64,000 bases of DNA from Variovorax sp. J22P240 (GTDB lineage: Bacteria; Pseudomonadota; Gammaproteobacteria; Burkholderiales; Burkholderiaceae_C). Made by a program: the position numbers and the translations under genes. Within the stretch, counting starts at the first letter, position 1, and each line of letters begins with the position of its first letter. The DNA is taken from positions 1-64,000 of the forward strand of contig NZ_JASZYR010000006.1 of the NCBI RefSeq assembly GCF_030316855.1, given 5' to 3'. The notes under the pieces were generated by a model. That model was not told where the DNA came from, made no database searches, and saw only the letters and a list, made by a program, of their open reading frames with translations. Below are positions 34,989 through 44,220 of the stretch, in pieces.

Positions 34989-36188
34989 TCAGTGGGTGAC
35001 GCGGCCCCGCATCGACGCCGGATGGCCCGCAAGCCCGAAGGACTTGCCGGTGTTCACCAGCGTGTCGCCATCCACGCGCAGGATGGTGATGTCCTGGTCG
35101 ATGAAATTGCCGACGTAGAGGTACTTGCCGTCCGCGCTGAATACCGCGCCTTCGGGCAGGCCGCGCACTTCGACTTCGTTGCCGCGCGTCACCTTCTTGC
35201 CGTCGATCTTGAGCGCGACCACCGAGCCGTTGCGGTTGTAGAAGTACGCGTTCTTGGCGGCATTGCTGCCACGCAGCAGGACGGCAACCGCGAACTTGCC
35301 GGTCGGGCTCACGGCCAGGCCCTCCGGGCCATCGCCGACCACCACCTTGTCGATGACACGCGGCGGCGTGGCCTCCAGGTCGATCACGCTCACGGTGTCG
35401 ATCTGCCCGTCGGAGGCCCCCGAGTTGCCGTTGTCGGCGGTGAGCGCGAGCTTGCCGTCCGGCGTCACGTCGACGTTGTAGGGCCAAAGGCCCGCGGCGA
35501 GATCGACCTTGTTGTAGGTGACCTTCTCGCCGTTGACATCGAGCAGCGCAATCTTGTGGTTAGGGAACTTGGATGCCAGCGCACGCCGGCCGTCGGGCGT
35601 GAAGCGCACATGCGAGACCGACTCGCCGATCGCGACGGTATCGATCAGCGTGACCTTCTGGCCCGCGATCCGCAGCACGCTGATCGAGTTGTCGGCGCGG
35701 TTTGCGACCAGCGCGAGCGTGCCCGCGGGGTTGATCGACAGCCCCGAGGGTTGCTTGCCCACGGCGACGGTGTCGATGAGCTTCGGCGGCGTGGCCGTGA
35801 GGTCGATGACGAACAGGCGGTTGTCGGGCACCTGCTTGCGCACGCCGTTTTCCTCGACCACGTTGACGGAGTTCGCGACCAGCGCCAGCTTCTCGTCGGC
35901 CGTGATGGCCAGGTTGGTCGGCGGCCCGGCGATGGTGTTGTCCAGCGGCAGCGTGACCAGCGAGCGCGGCGCGAGCGGGTCGGTGCCGATGTCGATCACC
36001 TGCAGGGTGTCGCGGCCCGGCGCGCCGAGGACGACTGCGCCCGCGTCGCTCCAGCTTTGCTTCTCGTCGTTGGCGACCAGCATCAGCTGGCGCGACCCGG
36101 CGGGCGTCGTGCTGCAGCCGGACAGGGTTGCCGCTGCGGACAGGGTGGCGAGTGCGAGCGCATGGAAAGCGCTAAGGCGTAGGTGCAT
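34989..36188 (-). CDS. Beta-propeller (YVTN-type) lipoprotein
   Basis: 399 residues. A lipoprotein signal peptide with lipobox LSGC (Cys25) precedes about seven repeating units of the pattern V-D-T-V-A-V-G-x-x-P-x-x-L-x-x-x-P-D-G-x-x-A-L-V-A-N, typical of YVTN/SMP-30-like propellers. It would be an exported, membrane-tethered scaffold or binding protein. No catalytic residues are evident. It is not clearly linked in an operon: the next gene downstream is the FHA gene, 151 bases away. Confidence 0.82.
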   Translation of the reverse strand: MHLRLSAFHALALATLSAAATLSGCSTTPAGSRQLMLVANDEKQSWSDAGAVVLGAPGRDTLQVIDIGTDPLAPRSLVTLPLDNTIAGPPTNLAITADEKLALVANSVNVVEENGVRKQVPDNRLFVIDLTATPPKLIDTVAVGKQPSGLSINPAGTLALVANRADNSISVLRIAGQKVTLIDTVAIGESVSHVRFTPDGRRALASKFPNHKIALLDVNGEKVTYNKVDLAAGLWPYNVDVTPDGKLALTADNGNSGASDGQIDTVSVIDLEATPPRVIDKVVVGDGPEGLAVSPTGKFAVAVLLRGSNAAKNAYFYNRNGSVVALKIDGKKVTRGNEVEVRGLPEGAVFSADGKYLYVGNFIDQDITILRVDGDTLVNTGKSFGLAGHPASMRGRVTH

Positions 36189-36293
36189 GGGTGTCTCCGT
36201 TGTTGTTGTGAGCCGGGTGCCGGCTGGGGGCCATCGTAGCGATCAGGTCGGGTGCTGGCGACCCCTTTCGACAAGCGGCTCCGGGGCCCGGGC

Positions 36294-37196
36294 TCAACTC
36301 CCGGTCTTGCCCCGCCCCCTGAAGCGCGATTCCAGGAAATCGAGCAGCGCACGCAGCGCCGCGCTGTTGTGGCGCCGCTGGAGGTATGCGGCCGAAAGCC
36401 ACATGTCGCTGCGCACGTAGTCCTGCAGCACCGGCACCAGTTCGCCATGGTCGATGTGGGGCTGCACCAGCATCTCCGCCATGTAGATCACGCCGAAGCC
36501 CTGCATCGCGACCTGGATCAGCGGCGCGGACTCGGTGGCGTCCATGCGCGTCTTCACCGGCACGTCGAAAGGCTTGCCGTCGACCTCGAAGCGCCACTGC
36601 GGATGCAGGCCGAGGCGCGACTGCGTCAGGGCATCGTGATTCGCGAGATCGCTCGGGTGCTCCGGCTTGCCATGCTTCTTCCAGTACACCGGCGACGCGC
36701 ACACCACCAGACTGCGGCGCGCCAGCTTGCGCACGATCAGGTTCTCGTCCTCGATCGGGCCGAAGTGGAGCGCCAGGTCAATCGCCTCCTCCGCCATGTC
36801 GAGCGTCCGGTTGGTCAGGTGCAGGCTGATGCTGACGTCGGGATAGTGGCCCATGAACTCGCCGATCCACTTCGGCAGGTCGCCCTGCCCCGCCCCGAGG
36901 GGCGCCGAAATGCGCAGCCGCCCGGTCGGCCGGCTCGCATGCTCCTGCACCTCCGCCTGGGTGAGCTCGAACATCTCCATCATCGGCTTGCTGCGTTCGA
37001 GCAGCAGCGAGCCGGCATCGGTGAGGCTCACCGCCCGCGTCGAGCGGTTGAGAAGGCGCACGCCCAGCCGCGTCTCCAGCTCGGCGATGTACTTGCTCAC
37101 CGTGGCCTTCGACACATCGAGCTTGATGGCGGCACGCGAAAAGCTGCCGTGCGAGGCGACTTCGCGGAAGGTCCTGATCAGGTCAAGGCTGTCCAT
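36294..37196 (-). CDS. LysR-family regulator downstream of fdsA
   Basis: 300 residues. The N-terminal winged helix (DLIRTFREVASHGSFSRAAIKLDVSKATVSKYIAELE, 5-41) and effector-binding domain (90-290) are complete. It resembles the CrgA/AaeR-type subgroup (NRTLDMAEEAIDLALHFGPIEDENLIVRKL). Its start overlaps the 3' end of fdsA by 19 bases on the same strand, so it may be expressed with the formate dehydrogenase genes, although its targets cannot be deduced. Confidence 0.9.
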   Translation of the reverse strand: MDSLDLIRTFREVASHGSFSRAAIKLDVSKATVSKYIAELETRLGVRLLNRSTRAVSLTDAGSLLLERSKPMMEMFELTQAEVQEHASRPTGRLRISAPLGAGQGDLPKWIGEFMGHYPDVSISLHLTNRTLDMAEEAIDLALHFGPIEDENLIVRKLARRSLVVCASPVYWKKHGKPEHPSDLANHDALTQSRLGLHPQWRFEVDGKPFDVPVKTRMDATESAPLIQVAMQGFGVIYMAEMLVQPHIDHGELVPVLQDYVRSDMWLSAAYLQRRHNSAALRALLDFLESRFRGRGKTGS

Positions 37197-40102
37197 GTCT
37201 GGGGCGCATTGTCCCCTGTCGTCGAGCCCGTCCCGTAGCCGACCTCCGCCGTGGGCGCGCCACCGCGAAGGATGCGCACCGCGCAGTACTTGAACTCCGG
37301 GATCTTCCCGAAGGGATCGAGCGCCGCATTGGTCATCAGGTTGGCCGCCGCCTCGTAGTACGCGAAAGGCACGAACACCGCGCCGTTCGGCGTGCCGTCG
37401 TCGCGCCGAACATGGATCGCCACCTCGCCGCGTCGCGACTGGATCGTGACCACGTCGCCCGGCTCCAGGCCCATGGCCTGCAGGTCGGCCTGGTTCATCG
37501 ACGCCGTCGCGATCGGCTCCAGCGCATCGAGCACCGTGGCGCGACGCGTCATGCTGCCGGTGTGCCAGTGCTCCAGTTGCCGGCCAGTGATGAGCACGAA
37601 CGGATACGCCGCATCGGGCCGCTCATCGGCCGGGATGATGTCGGCTGGCACGAGCTTCACGCGGCCGTCCGCGGTCGGGAAGCTTTCGATGAACACGGTC
37701 GGCTGGCCGGGGTCGTCCGCGCTCAGGCAGGGATAGGTCACGCTGGACTCGCGCTCCAGCCGGTCCCACGTGATCCCGCTGATGGCCGCATGCATGGCCT
37801 GGCGCATTTCCTCGTAGACCGCGGCGACACCGCATTCCTCGCCCTCGTAGTTCCACGGCAGGCCCATGCGCCGCGCGATCTCCTGGATGATCCAGAGATC
37901 GGGCTTCGCATCGCCCGGCGGGTTCAGCGCGCGCTTGCCAAGCTGGACCATGCGGTCCGTGTTGCTCACTGTGCCGGTCTTCTCGGGCCATGCGCTCGCA
38001 GGAAGCACCACGTCGGCCAGCCACGCGGTCTCGGTCATGAAGATGTCCTGCACGACCAGGTGCTCCAGGCTCGCCAGCGCATGGCGCGCGTGGTTCAGAT
38101 CCGGGTCGCTCATCGCCGGGTTCTCGCCCATGATGTACATGCCACGGATCTTGTGCGGATCGTCGTCCGGCGCCAGCGCCTTGTGCATGATCTCGACCAC
38201 CGTGTAGCCGATCCTGTCATCGAGCGGCACGCCCCAGAACTTCTCGAACCACGCATGCGCACCCGCGTCGTCGACGCGCTGGTAGTTGGGGAACGCGATC
38301 GGGATCAGCCCCGCATCGCTCGCGCCCTGCACATTGTTCTGCCCGCGCAGCGGATGCAGGCCGGAGCCGGGCTTGCCGATCTGGCCGGTGACGGTGACCA
38401 GTGCGATCAGGCACCGCGCGTTGTCGGTGCCGTGCACGTGCTGGCTGATGCCCATGCCCCACAGCACCATGGCGCCCTTGGCGGTCGCGAAGGCGCGGGC
38501 CACCTCGCGCAAGGTCTCCGCCGGGATGCCGCAGATCGGCGCCATCGCCTCGGGGCTGTAGCCCTTGACGTTCTCGCGCAATGCCTCGAAGTTGCTGGCA
38601 CGTTCACGGATGAAGGCCTCGTTCACCAACCCTTCGTCGATCACCGCATGGATGAGCGCATTGAGCATCGCGACATCGGTGTCGGCCTTGAACTGCAGGG
38701 TGCGCCACGCGTGCCTGCTGATGTCGGTGCGCCGCGGGTCGGCGAGCACGATCTTCGCGCCGCGCTTCGCGGCGTTCTTCATCCAGGTGGCGGCCACCGG
38801 ATGGTTCGCGGTCGGGTTGGAGCCGATGATGAAGATCAGCTCCGCGTGCTCCACGTCGTTGACCTGGTTGCTCACCGCGCCGGAGCCCACGCCTTCGAGC
38901 AGCGCCGCGACGCTCGACGCATGGCACAGCCGCGTGCAATGGTCGACGTTGTTGCTGCCGAAGCCGGTGCGCACCAGCTTCTGGAACAGGTAGGCCTCTT
39001 CGTTGCTGCCCTTGGCGGAGCCGAAGCCGGCGAGCGCCTTCTTGCCGTGCGCGTCGCGCAGGCTCTTGAGCTTGCCGGCCGTCAACGCGAGCGCCTCTTC
39101 CCAGGTCGCTTCACGGAAGGCCCCGCTCCAGTCGCCGGGGCGCGGCGCATCGTCGAAGTGCTTGGGCACGCCGGGCTTTCGGATCAGCGGCTTGGTGAGC
39201 CGCTGCGCATGATGCGCGTAGTCGAAGCCGAAGCGGCCTTTCACGCAAAGCCGGCTGTGGTTGGCCGGGCCGTCCCGGCCCTCGACGCTGACGATCTTCT
39301 CGTCCTTGACGTTGTAGGTGATCAGGCATCCCACACCGCAGAAGGGGCAGACCGAATCCACCTTGCGATCGACCAGTTGCGAACCGATGTGGCTCTTGGG
39401 CATGAGCGCGCCGGTCGGGCAGGCCTGCACGCATTCGCCGCAGGCCACGCAGGTGCTGTCGCCCATCGGATCGTCGAGGTCGAAGACGATCTTCGAGTCC
39501 CCGCCGCGCAGGGCGTAGCCGATGACATCGTTGACCTGCTCCTCGCGGCAGGCGCGCACGCAGCGATTGCACTGGATGCAGGCGTCGAGGTTGACCGCCA
39601 TGGCCGGGTGCGAGACATCGGCAGCGGGCTGCTCGCGGCGCAGGGCCTTGAGCGCGGGGCGAACCTCGATGCCGAGGCGCTCGGCCCAGTCGCTGAGTTC
39701 ACCGTGCTGGCCAGGCGCGTTGGGATGGGGATGCTCGGCCTCCGCCACCCCCGCATCGTTCCATTTGTATCCTGCATCCGGCATGTCCGACAGCAGCATC
39801 TCGACCACCATCTTCTGGCTCTTCACGGCGCGCTCGCTGGTGGCCTGAACTTCCATGCCGGACGTCACGGCGCGGCAGCAGCTCGGCGCCAGCGTCCGCT
39901 CGCCTTTAACCTCGACCACGCAGGCGCGGCAGTTACCGTCGGGCCGTAGCCCGTCCTTGTAGCAAAGATGGGGGATGTCGATGCCGTGGCGTTGCGCGGC
40001 CTTCAGGATGGTCTCGCCCTCGATGGCCTCGACCCTGCGGCCGTCGAGCTGGAACTCGATCGTCTGCGGCAGCAATTCCGCGAGCGTGGTGGGCGCGTTC
40101 AT
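37178..40102 (-). CDS. fdsA: NAD-dependent formate dehydrogenase alpha subunit
   Basis: 974-residue cytosolic formate dehydrogenase subunit. The N-terminal 2Fe-2S domain uses Cys47, Cys58, Cys61 and Cys75 or 76. It is followed by a NuoG-like His-Cys3 region, two 4Fe-4S clusters (Cys175/178/181/185 and Cys218/221/224/228), and a further cluster at Cys252/255/259/286. The molybdopterin domain has Mo ligand Cys393 with His394 (TRLCHASSV). There is no signal peptide. Together with FdsGB it would oxidise formate and reduce NAD. ATG 40102 overlaps the fdsGB stop (ATGA). No fdsD gene follows; a LysR gene does. Confidence 0.94.
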   Translation of the reverse strand: MNAPTTLAELLPQTIEFQLDGRRVEAIEGETILKAAQRHGIDIPHLCYKDGLRPDGNCRACVVEVKGERTLAPSCCRAVTSGMEVQATSERAVKSQKMVVEMLLSDMPDAGYKWNDAGVAEAEHPHPNAPGQHGELSDWAERLGIEVRPALKALRREQPAADVSHPAMAVNLDACIQCNRCVRACREEQVNDVIGYALRGGDSKIVFDLDDPMGDSTCVACGECVQACPTGALMPKSHIGSQLVDRKVDSVCPFCGVGCLITYNVKDEKIVSVEGRDGPANHSRLCVKGRFGFDYAHHAQRLTKPLIRKPGVPKHFDDAPRPGDWSGAFREATWEEALALTAGKLKSLRDAHGKKALAGFGSAKGSNEEAYLFQKLVRTGFGSNNVDHCTRLCHASSVAALLEGVGSGAVSNQVNDVEHAELIFIIGSNPTANHPVAATWMKNAAKRGAKIVLADPRRTDISRHAWRTLQFKADTDVAMLNALIHAVIDEGLVNEAFIRERASNFEALRENVKGYSPEAMAPICGIPAETLREVARAFATAKGAMVLWGMGISQHVHGTDNARCLIALVTVTGQIGKPGSGLHPLRGQNNVQGASDAGLIPIAFPNYQRVDDAGAHAWFEKFWGVPLDDRIGYTVVEIMHKALAPDDDPHKIRGMYIMGENPAMSDPDLNHARHALASLEHLVVQDIFMTETAWLADVVLPASAWPEKTGTVSNTDRMVQLGKRALNPPGDAKPDLWIIQEIARRMGLPWNYEGEECGVAAVYEEMRQAMHAAISGITWDRLERESSVTYPCLSADDPGQPTVFIESFPTADGRVKLVPADIIPADERPDAAYPFVLITGRQLEHWHTGSMTRRATVLDALEPIATASMNQADLQAMGLEPGDVVTIQSRRGEVAIHVRRDDGTPNGAVFVPFAYYEAAANLMTNAALDPFGKIPEFKYCAVRILRGGAPTAEVGYGTGSTTGDNAPQTWTALT

Positions 40103-41925
40103 GCAATCTCCTGCGGGAAGTACTTCTGGATGCTGCGGATCGGATTCGGCGCCGCCTGTCCGAGCCCGCAGATGGAGGCATCGCCCATCACCTGCGCGAG
40201 ATCCTCCAGCGTGGCGTTGTCCCACACGGGTGCCTGCATCAGCGCGGCGGCCTTGGCCGTGCCGACGCGGCAGGGCGTGCACTGGCCGCAGCTCTCGTGC
40301 TCGAAGAAACGCATGACATTGAGCGCGGCATCGCGCGCGCGATCGTGCTGGCTCAGAACCATCACGGCGGCGGACCCGATGAAGCAGCCGTGCGGCTGCA
40401 GCGTGTCGAAATCCAGTGGGATGTCGTTCATGCTCGCCGGCAGGATGCCGCCCGACGCGCCGCCGGGCAAGTAGGCGTGCAGCGTGTGACCCTCGAGCAT
40501 GCCGCCGCAGTATTCGTCGATCAGTTCTTGCACCGTGATGCCCGCTGGCGCGAGCTTGACGCCCGGATGCTTCACGCGCCCGCTCACGCTGAAGCTGCGC
40601 AGGCCCTTGCGCCCATGGCGACCGAAGCCGCTGAACCATTGCGGGCCCTTCTCGACGATGTCGCGGACCCAGTAGAGCGTCTCGAAGTTGTGCTCCAGTG
40701 TCGGCCTCCCGAACAGGCCGACCTGCGCGATGTAGGGCGGGCGCATGCGCGGTTCGCCGCGCTTGCCTTCGATGCTCTCGATCATCGCGGACTCCTCGCC
40801 GCAGATGTACGCGCCGGCACCGCGACGCAGTTCGATCTTCGGCAGCTCGCAGGGCGGATTCGCCTTGAGCTTGGCCAGTTCCGCCTGCAGCAGTACGCGG
40901 CAGTCGTGGTATTCGTCGCGCAGGTAGATGTAGCAGGCATCGATGCCGACGATCTGCGCGGCGATCAGCAGTCCTTCGAGGAAGCGGTGCGGATCGCGTT
41001 CGAGGTACGTGCGGTCCTTGAAGGTGCCGGGCTCGCCCTCGTCGATGTTGACTGCCATGAGCTTGGGCGCGGGCTGGTCGCGCACGATGCGCCACTTGCG
41101 GCCTGCCGGAAATCCGGCCCCGCCCAGCCCCCGAAGGCCCGAGTCTTCCATGGCCTTGATGACGGCTTCGGCGTTCTCCTCGCCATTGACCAGCGCCGCC
41201 GCGAGCGCGTAACCGCCGCTGGCGCGGTAGGTGGCGTAGTCGGTGAATGCGGGCAAGGCCTCGACGGCATCGGGCGGCGGCGAGATGCTTTGCTCCGCCA
41301 ACGATGCGGGCACGAAGTTGGTGGTCGCTTGCACGGGCTCCTGCACGCCGGAAGTCGAGGAGGACGCCAACGCCTGCAGCACCTTGCCGGCCGTCGCCAG
41401 CGGCACCGCGCGCTGATGCACGGCCACCGCAGGCGCCTGCTCGCAGCGGCCGATGCAGGGCGCCGAGATCACGCGCACATCGCCGTGGCCCTCCGCGCCG
41501 AGCAAGGCAGGCAGCCGCGCGAGGAGGTCCTGCGCTCCGGCCAGTTCGCACGCCAGGCCGTCGCACACACGCACCGTCAGTCCCGGAGCCGCCTCGTCGC
41601 CGCGCACGACCTCGAAGTGGTGATAGAAGGTCGCGACCTCGTAGACCTCGGCCATCGGAATGTTGGTCAGCGACGCCAGCGCCACGAGATGGTGGTCGTG
41701 CAGGCAGCCGTGCGCGTCGTTGAGCCGGTGAAGGTGCTCGATCAGCAGGTCGCGCGGGTAGCCGTCCGGGGGACGCAGGCCGATCAGCGTTCGCACCTGC
41801 GCCAATGCGGCCTCCTCGGGCTGCCGCCCCTTGAGCTTGCTCTTGCGACGGATGCGGTCGCGCATCTGGTCGGGCGTGGCGAGGGGAATCGCCTGGATCT
41901 TGTCGTGGGTGCCTGGGTGAATCAT
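40099..41925 (-). CDS. fdsB: Fused FdsG-FdsB: NADH-oxidising diaphorase subunit of formate dehydrogenase
   Basis: 608 residues combining two subunits that are separate in Cupriavidus and Rhodobacter. Residues about 20-185 are the NuoE/FdsG-like 2Fe-2S domain (Cys121, Cys126, Cys157, Cys161). Residues about 225-608 are the NuoF/FdsB-like part, with FMN motif GLRGLGGAGFPAGRKW, NAD region IDEGEPGTFKDR, AGAYICGEESA and the 4Fe-4S ESCGQCTPCRVG. A short linker joins them. ATG 41925 is used because the FdsG-like domain begins soon after. It is the first gene of the fds operon, downstream of the LysR gene. Confidence 0.9.
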   Translation of the reverse strand: MIHPGTHDKIQAIPLATPDQMRDRIRRKSKLKGRQPEEAALAQVRTLIGLRPPDGYPRDLLIEHLHRLNDAHGCLHDHHLVALASLTNIPMAEVYEVATFYHHFEVVRGDEAAPGLTVRVCDGLACELAGAQDLLARLPALLGAEGHGDVRVISAPCIGRCEQAPAVAVHQRAVPLATAGKVLQALASSSTSGVQEPVQATTNFVPASLAEQSISPPPDAVEALPAFTDYATYRASGGYALAAALVNGEENAEAVIKAMEDSGLRGLGGAGFPAGRKWRIVRDQPAPKLMAVNIDEGEPGTFKDRTYLERDPHRFLEGLLIAAQIVGIDACYIYLRDEYHDCRVLLQAELAKLKANPPCELPKIELRRGAGAYICGEESAMIESIEGKRGEPRMRPPYIAQVGLFGRPTLEHNFETLYWVRDIVEKGPQWFSGFGRHGRKGLRSFSVSGRVKHPGVKLAPAGITVQELIDEYCGGMLEGHTLHAYLPGGASGGILPASMNDIPLDFDTLQPHGCFIGSAAVMVLSQHDRARDAALNVMRFFEHESCGQCTPCRVGTAKAAALMQAPVWDNATLEDLAQVMGDASICGLGQAAPNPIRSIQKYFPQEIA

Positions 41926-42005
41926 TTGCCTCGGCCGTGAAATAGGAGTAAGGCCGCACGGGGGCACGGCCTGTCCGACTGTCGGGCGCCCCGGCGCTGT
42001 TGGCA

Positions 42006-42035
42006 AATTGAATCCACACATGAAGTGATTCAATT
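42006..42035. promoter_or_regulatory. Perfect 9-12-9 inverted repeat upstream of fdsGB
   Basis: AATTGAATC and GATTCAATT are exact reverse complements separated by 12 bases. The element lies 81 bases upstream of the fdsGB start and 36 bases after the LysR gene stop, in an AT-rich patch. Its size fits a LysR-type regulator binding site for the adjacent regulator. A perfect repeat of this length in such GC-rich DNA is unlikely by chance. Confidence 0.6.
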
Positions 42036-42070
42036 CGGAAATGACGTGCCGGGCGGCCCGGCACCCAGGC

Positions 42071-43015
42071 TCAGCCGCGGAGCGAGCCGCTGTGCGCGGC
42101 AGCCTCCTGCTGCCAGTCCTGACTCTGGACCAGCGCCAGCGCCGCCTCCAGCGCGCGCGAAGGCCGCACCACCGTCTGGGTCATGAAGCCGATGGGCGTG
42201 TGTATCTCCGGCGCCACAAGCGGCAGTGCCTCGAGCTGACCATGGCCGCGAACGGCATCCACCATCGCGCCCGGCAACACGGCACAGACACTGCCCGACA
42301 CCACGCTGAGGGCCAGGGTCAGCACGGAATTGGTCTCGATGGCGGGCGTCACCGCCGCGCCCGCCGCCTTGAAGGCTTGGTCGACGATGGAGCGGTTGTG
42401 CATTTCGGGCGTCAGCAGGCACAGCGGCTGCCGGGCGGCCTCGGCCCAACCGATCGGATCGCCGATGTGCAGGGCCGTCGTACCGGTCCGCGTGGCACGG
42501 CGCAGCAGAAAATAGTGCTCGATGCTCTGGGGCCAGGCCGTGAGCTTGACATCACGCAGATGCATGCGCTCGGTGTAGCCCAGGGCCATGTCGAGCGACA
42601 GGCTTTCCAGTCCCGCTTCGAGTTCCAGCGAACTCATGGTCAGCACGATGGGCACGATGCCCGGATGGCGCGCCTGCAGCCGCGCCGCAAACCGCGCCAG
42701 CAGCGGGATGGCGGTCGGCACGGCGGCCATGCGCAGGCTGCCGCGTGGATGGCCCTCCTCGCTCTTCAGTAACTGATGCAGGACCTCGTTCTCGTGCAGC
42801 ATGCGATGGGCCGCCGCCAGCACGGCCTCACCCTCGTGCGTGAACCCGGCGTAGGTGCGGCCGCGCTTGACGATGACCACGCCGAACTCCGCCTCCAGGG
42901 CGCGCAGTGCATTCGACAGCGCCGGCTGCGTGATGTGACAGGCCTGCGCCGCGCGGCCGAAGTGGCGATGCTCGTCGAGCGCGACGAGGTAACGCATCGA
43001 AGCGAGCAGGTTCAT
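42071..43015 (-). CDS. fdsR: LysR-family regulator upstream of fds operon (FdsR-like)
   Basis: 314 residues with the winged-helix region RYLVALDEHRHFGRAAQACHITQPALSNALRALE (8-41) and a CysB/CbbR-like effector domain. It precedes fdsGB on the same strand, the place where Cupriavidus has its formate-dehydrogenase regulator FdsR. I therefore infer that it controls the fds genes through the inverted repeat between them. Its own start lies 16 bases after the stop of mrp, so it may be partly co-transcribed with it. Confidence 0.82.
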   Translation of the reverse strand: MNLLASMRYLVALDEHRHFGRAAQACHITQPALSNALRALEAEFGVVIVKRGRTYAGFTHEGEAVLAAAHRMLHENEVLHQLLKSEEGHPRGSLRMAAVPTAIPLLARFAARLQARHPGIVPIVLTMSSLELEAGLESLSLDMALGYTERMHLRDVKLTAWPQSIEHYFLLRRATRTGTTALHIGDPIGWAEAARQPLCLLTPEMHNRSIVDQAFKAAGAAVTPAIETNSVLTLALSVVSGSVCAVLPGAMVDAVRGHGQLEALPLVAPEIHTPIGFMTQTVVRPSRALEAALALVQSQDWQQEAAAHSGSLRG

Positions 43016-43031
43016 GCGGCAGTGCGCTCGC

Positions 43032-44123
43032 TCAGGTGTTCTTGCTGACCGTGATGGTCGGGAACTTGGCGGAGAAGTCCTTGGCCTTTTCCGAGATGCC
43101 CACCGCGACGCGACGCGCGACGGACTTGTAGATGCCCGCCACCTCGCCGTCGGGGTCCGCTACCACGGTCGGCTTGCCGCTGTCGGCCTGCAGGCGGATG
43201 TTGATGTCCAGCGGCAGCGCGCCGAGATAGTCCATGTTGTACTGCTCGGCCATCTTCTTGCCGCCCTCGGCGCCGAAGATGTGCTCGACGTGGCCGCAGT
43301 TCGAGCACACGTGCACCGCCATGTTCTCGACGATGCCGAGGATCGGCACGCCGACCTTCTCGAACATCTTGATGCCCTTCCTGGCATCGAGCAGCGCGAT
43401 GTCCTGCGGCGTGGTGACGATCACCGCGCCCGTCATCGGCACGCGCTGCGACAGCGTGAGCTGGATGTCGCCGGTGCCGGGCGGCATGTCGACGATGAGG
43501 TAGTCGAGATCCTTCCAGTTGGTCTGGCGCAGCAACTGCTCCAGCGCCTGCGTGGCCATCGGGCCGCGCCAGATCATGGCTTCGTCCTGGTCGACCAGGA
43601 AGCCGATCGACATGACCTGCACGCCGTGGTTCTCCAGCGGCTCCATGGTCTTGCCGTCCTCGCTCTCGGGCCGGCGGTCGATGCCCAGCATCATGGGCTG
43701 GCTCGGGCCGTAGATGTCGGCATCGAGCAGACCCACGCTGGCGCCTTCGGCCGCGAGCGCGAGCGCCAGGTTGGCCGCCGTCGTGCTCTTGCCGACGCCG
43801 CCCTTGCCCGAAGCGACGGCGATGATGTTCTTCACGTTGGGCATCAGCTGCACGCCGCGCTGCACGGCGTGGCTGATGACCTTGGTCGCGATGTTGACCG
43901 ACACGTTCTCCACGCCCGCCACCGTCTTGGCCGCAGCCACCAGCGCCTTGCGCAGGGCGGGCATCTGGCTCTTGGCCGGATAGCCCAGCTCGATGTCGAA
44001 GGACACCTCGCCTTCGTGGATTTGAACGTTCTTCAGCGCCTTGGTGCTGACGAAATCCTTGCCGGTATTGGGGTCGAGGACCGACTTGAGCGCCTGCGCG
44101 AGCGCCTCTTGCGTAACTGCCAT
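43032..44123 (-). CDS. apbC: Mrp/ApbC/Ind1-type Fe-S cluster carrier ATPase
   Basis: 363 residues. An N-terminal MIP18/DUF59 domain (about 5-90) precedes the P-loop NTPase with deviant Walker A GKGGVGKST (107-115), Walker switch VDMPPGTGD, and the Fe-S binding CxxC Cys273/Cys276 (VCSNCGH). It loads Fe-S clusters onto apoproteins in the cytoplasm. Both formate dehydrogenases here need many clusters, although ApbC is a general factor. In many relatives mrp is next to metG; here metG is 15 kb away. Confidence 0.95.
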   Translation of the reverse strand: MAVTQEALAQALKSVLDPNTGKDFVSTKALKNVQIHEGEVSFDIELGYPAKSQMPALRKALVAAAKTVAGVENVSVNIATKVISHAVQRGVQLMPNVKNIIAVASGKGGVGKSTTAANLALALAAEGASVGLLDADIYGPSQPMMLGIDRRPESEDGKTMEPLENHGVQVMSIGFLVDQDEAMIWRGPMATQALEQLLRQTNWKDLDYLIVDMPPGTGDIQLTLSQRVPMTGAVIVTTPQDIALLDARKGIKMFEKVGVPILGIVENMAVHVCSNCGHVEHIFGAEGGKKMAEQYNMDYLGALPLDINIRLQADSGKPTVVADPDGEVAGIYKSVARRVAVGISEKAKDFSAKFPTITVSKNT

Positions 44124-44220
44124 TTGGAAACTCCTGAATGGCGGCTAGTCTAGTGCGGCGCCGGAGTGCGGCCCGACGGGCGCCCACTTGACCCTGAAGC
44201 AGGGCGAAACCCGATTGCGC

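Noticed and set aside
37412..39949. Very long plus-strand open frame (845 codons) opposite fdsA
   Set aside because: Same reason: no recognisable domain, and every cluster and molybdopterin motif is on the minus strand.
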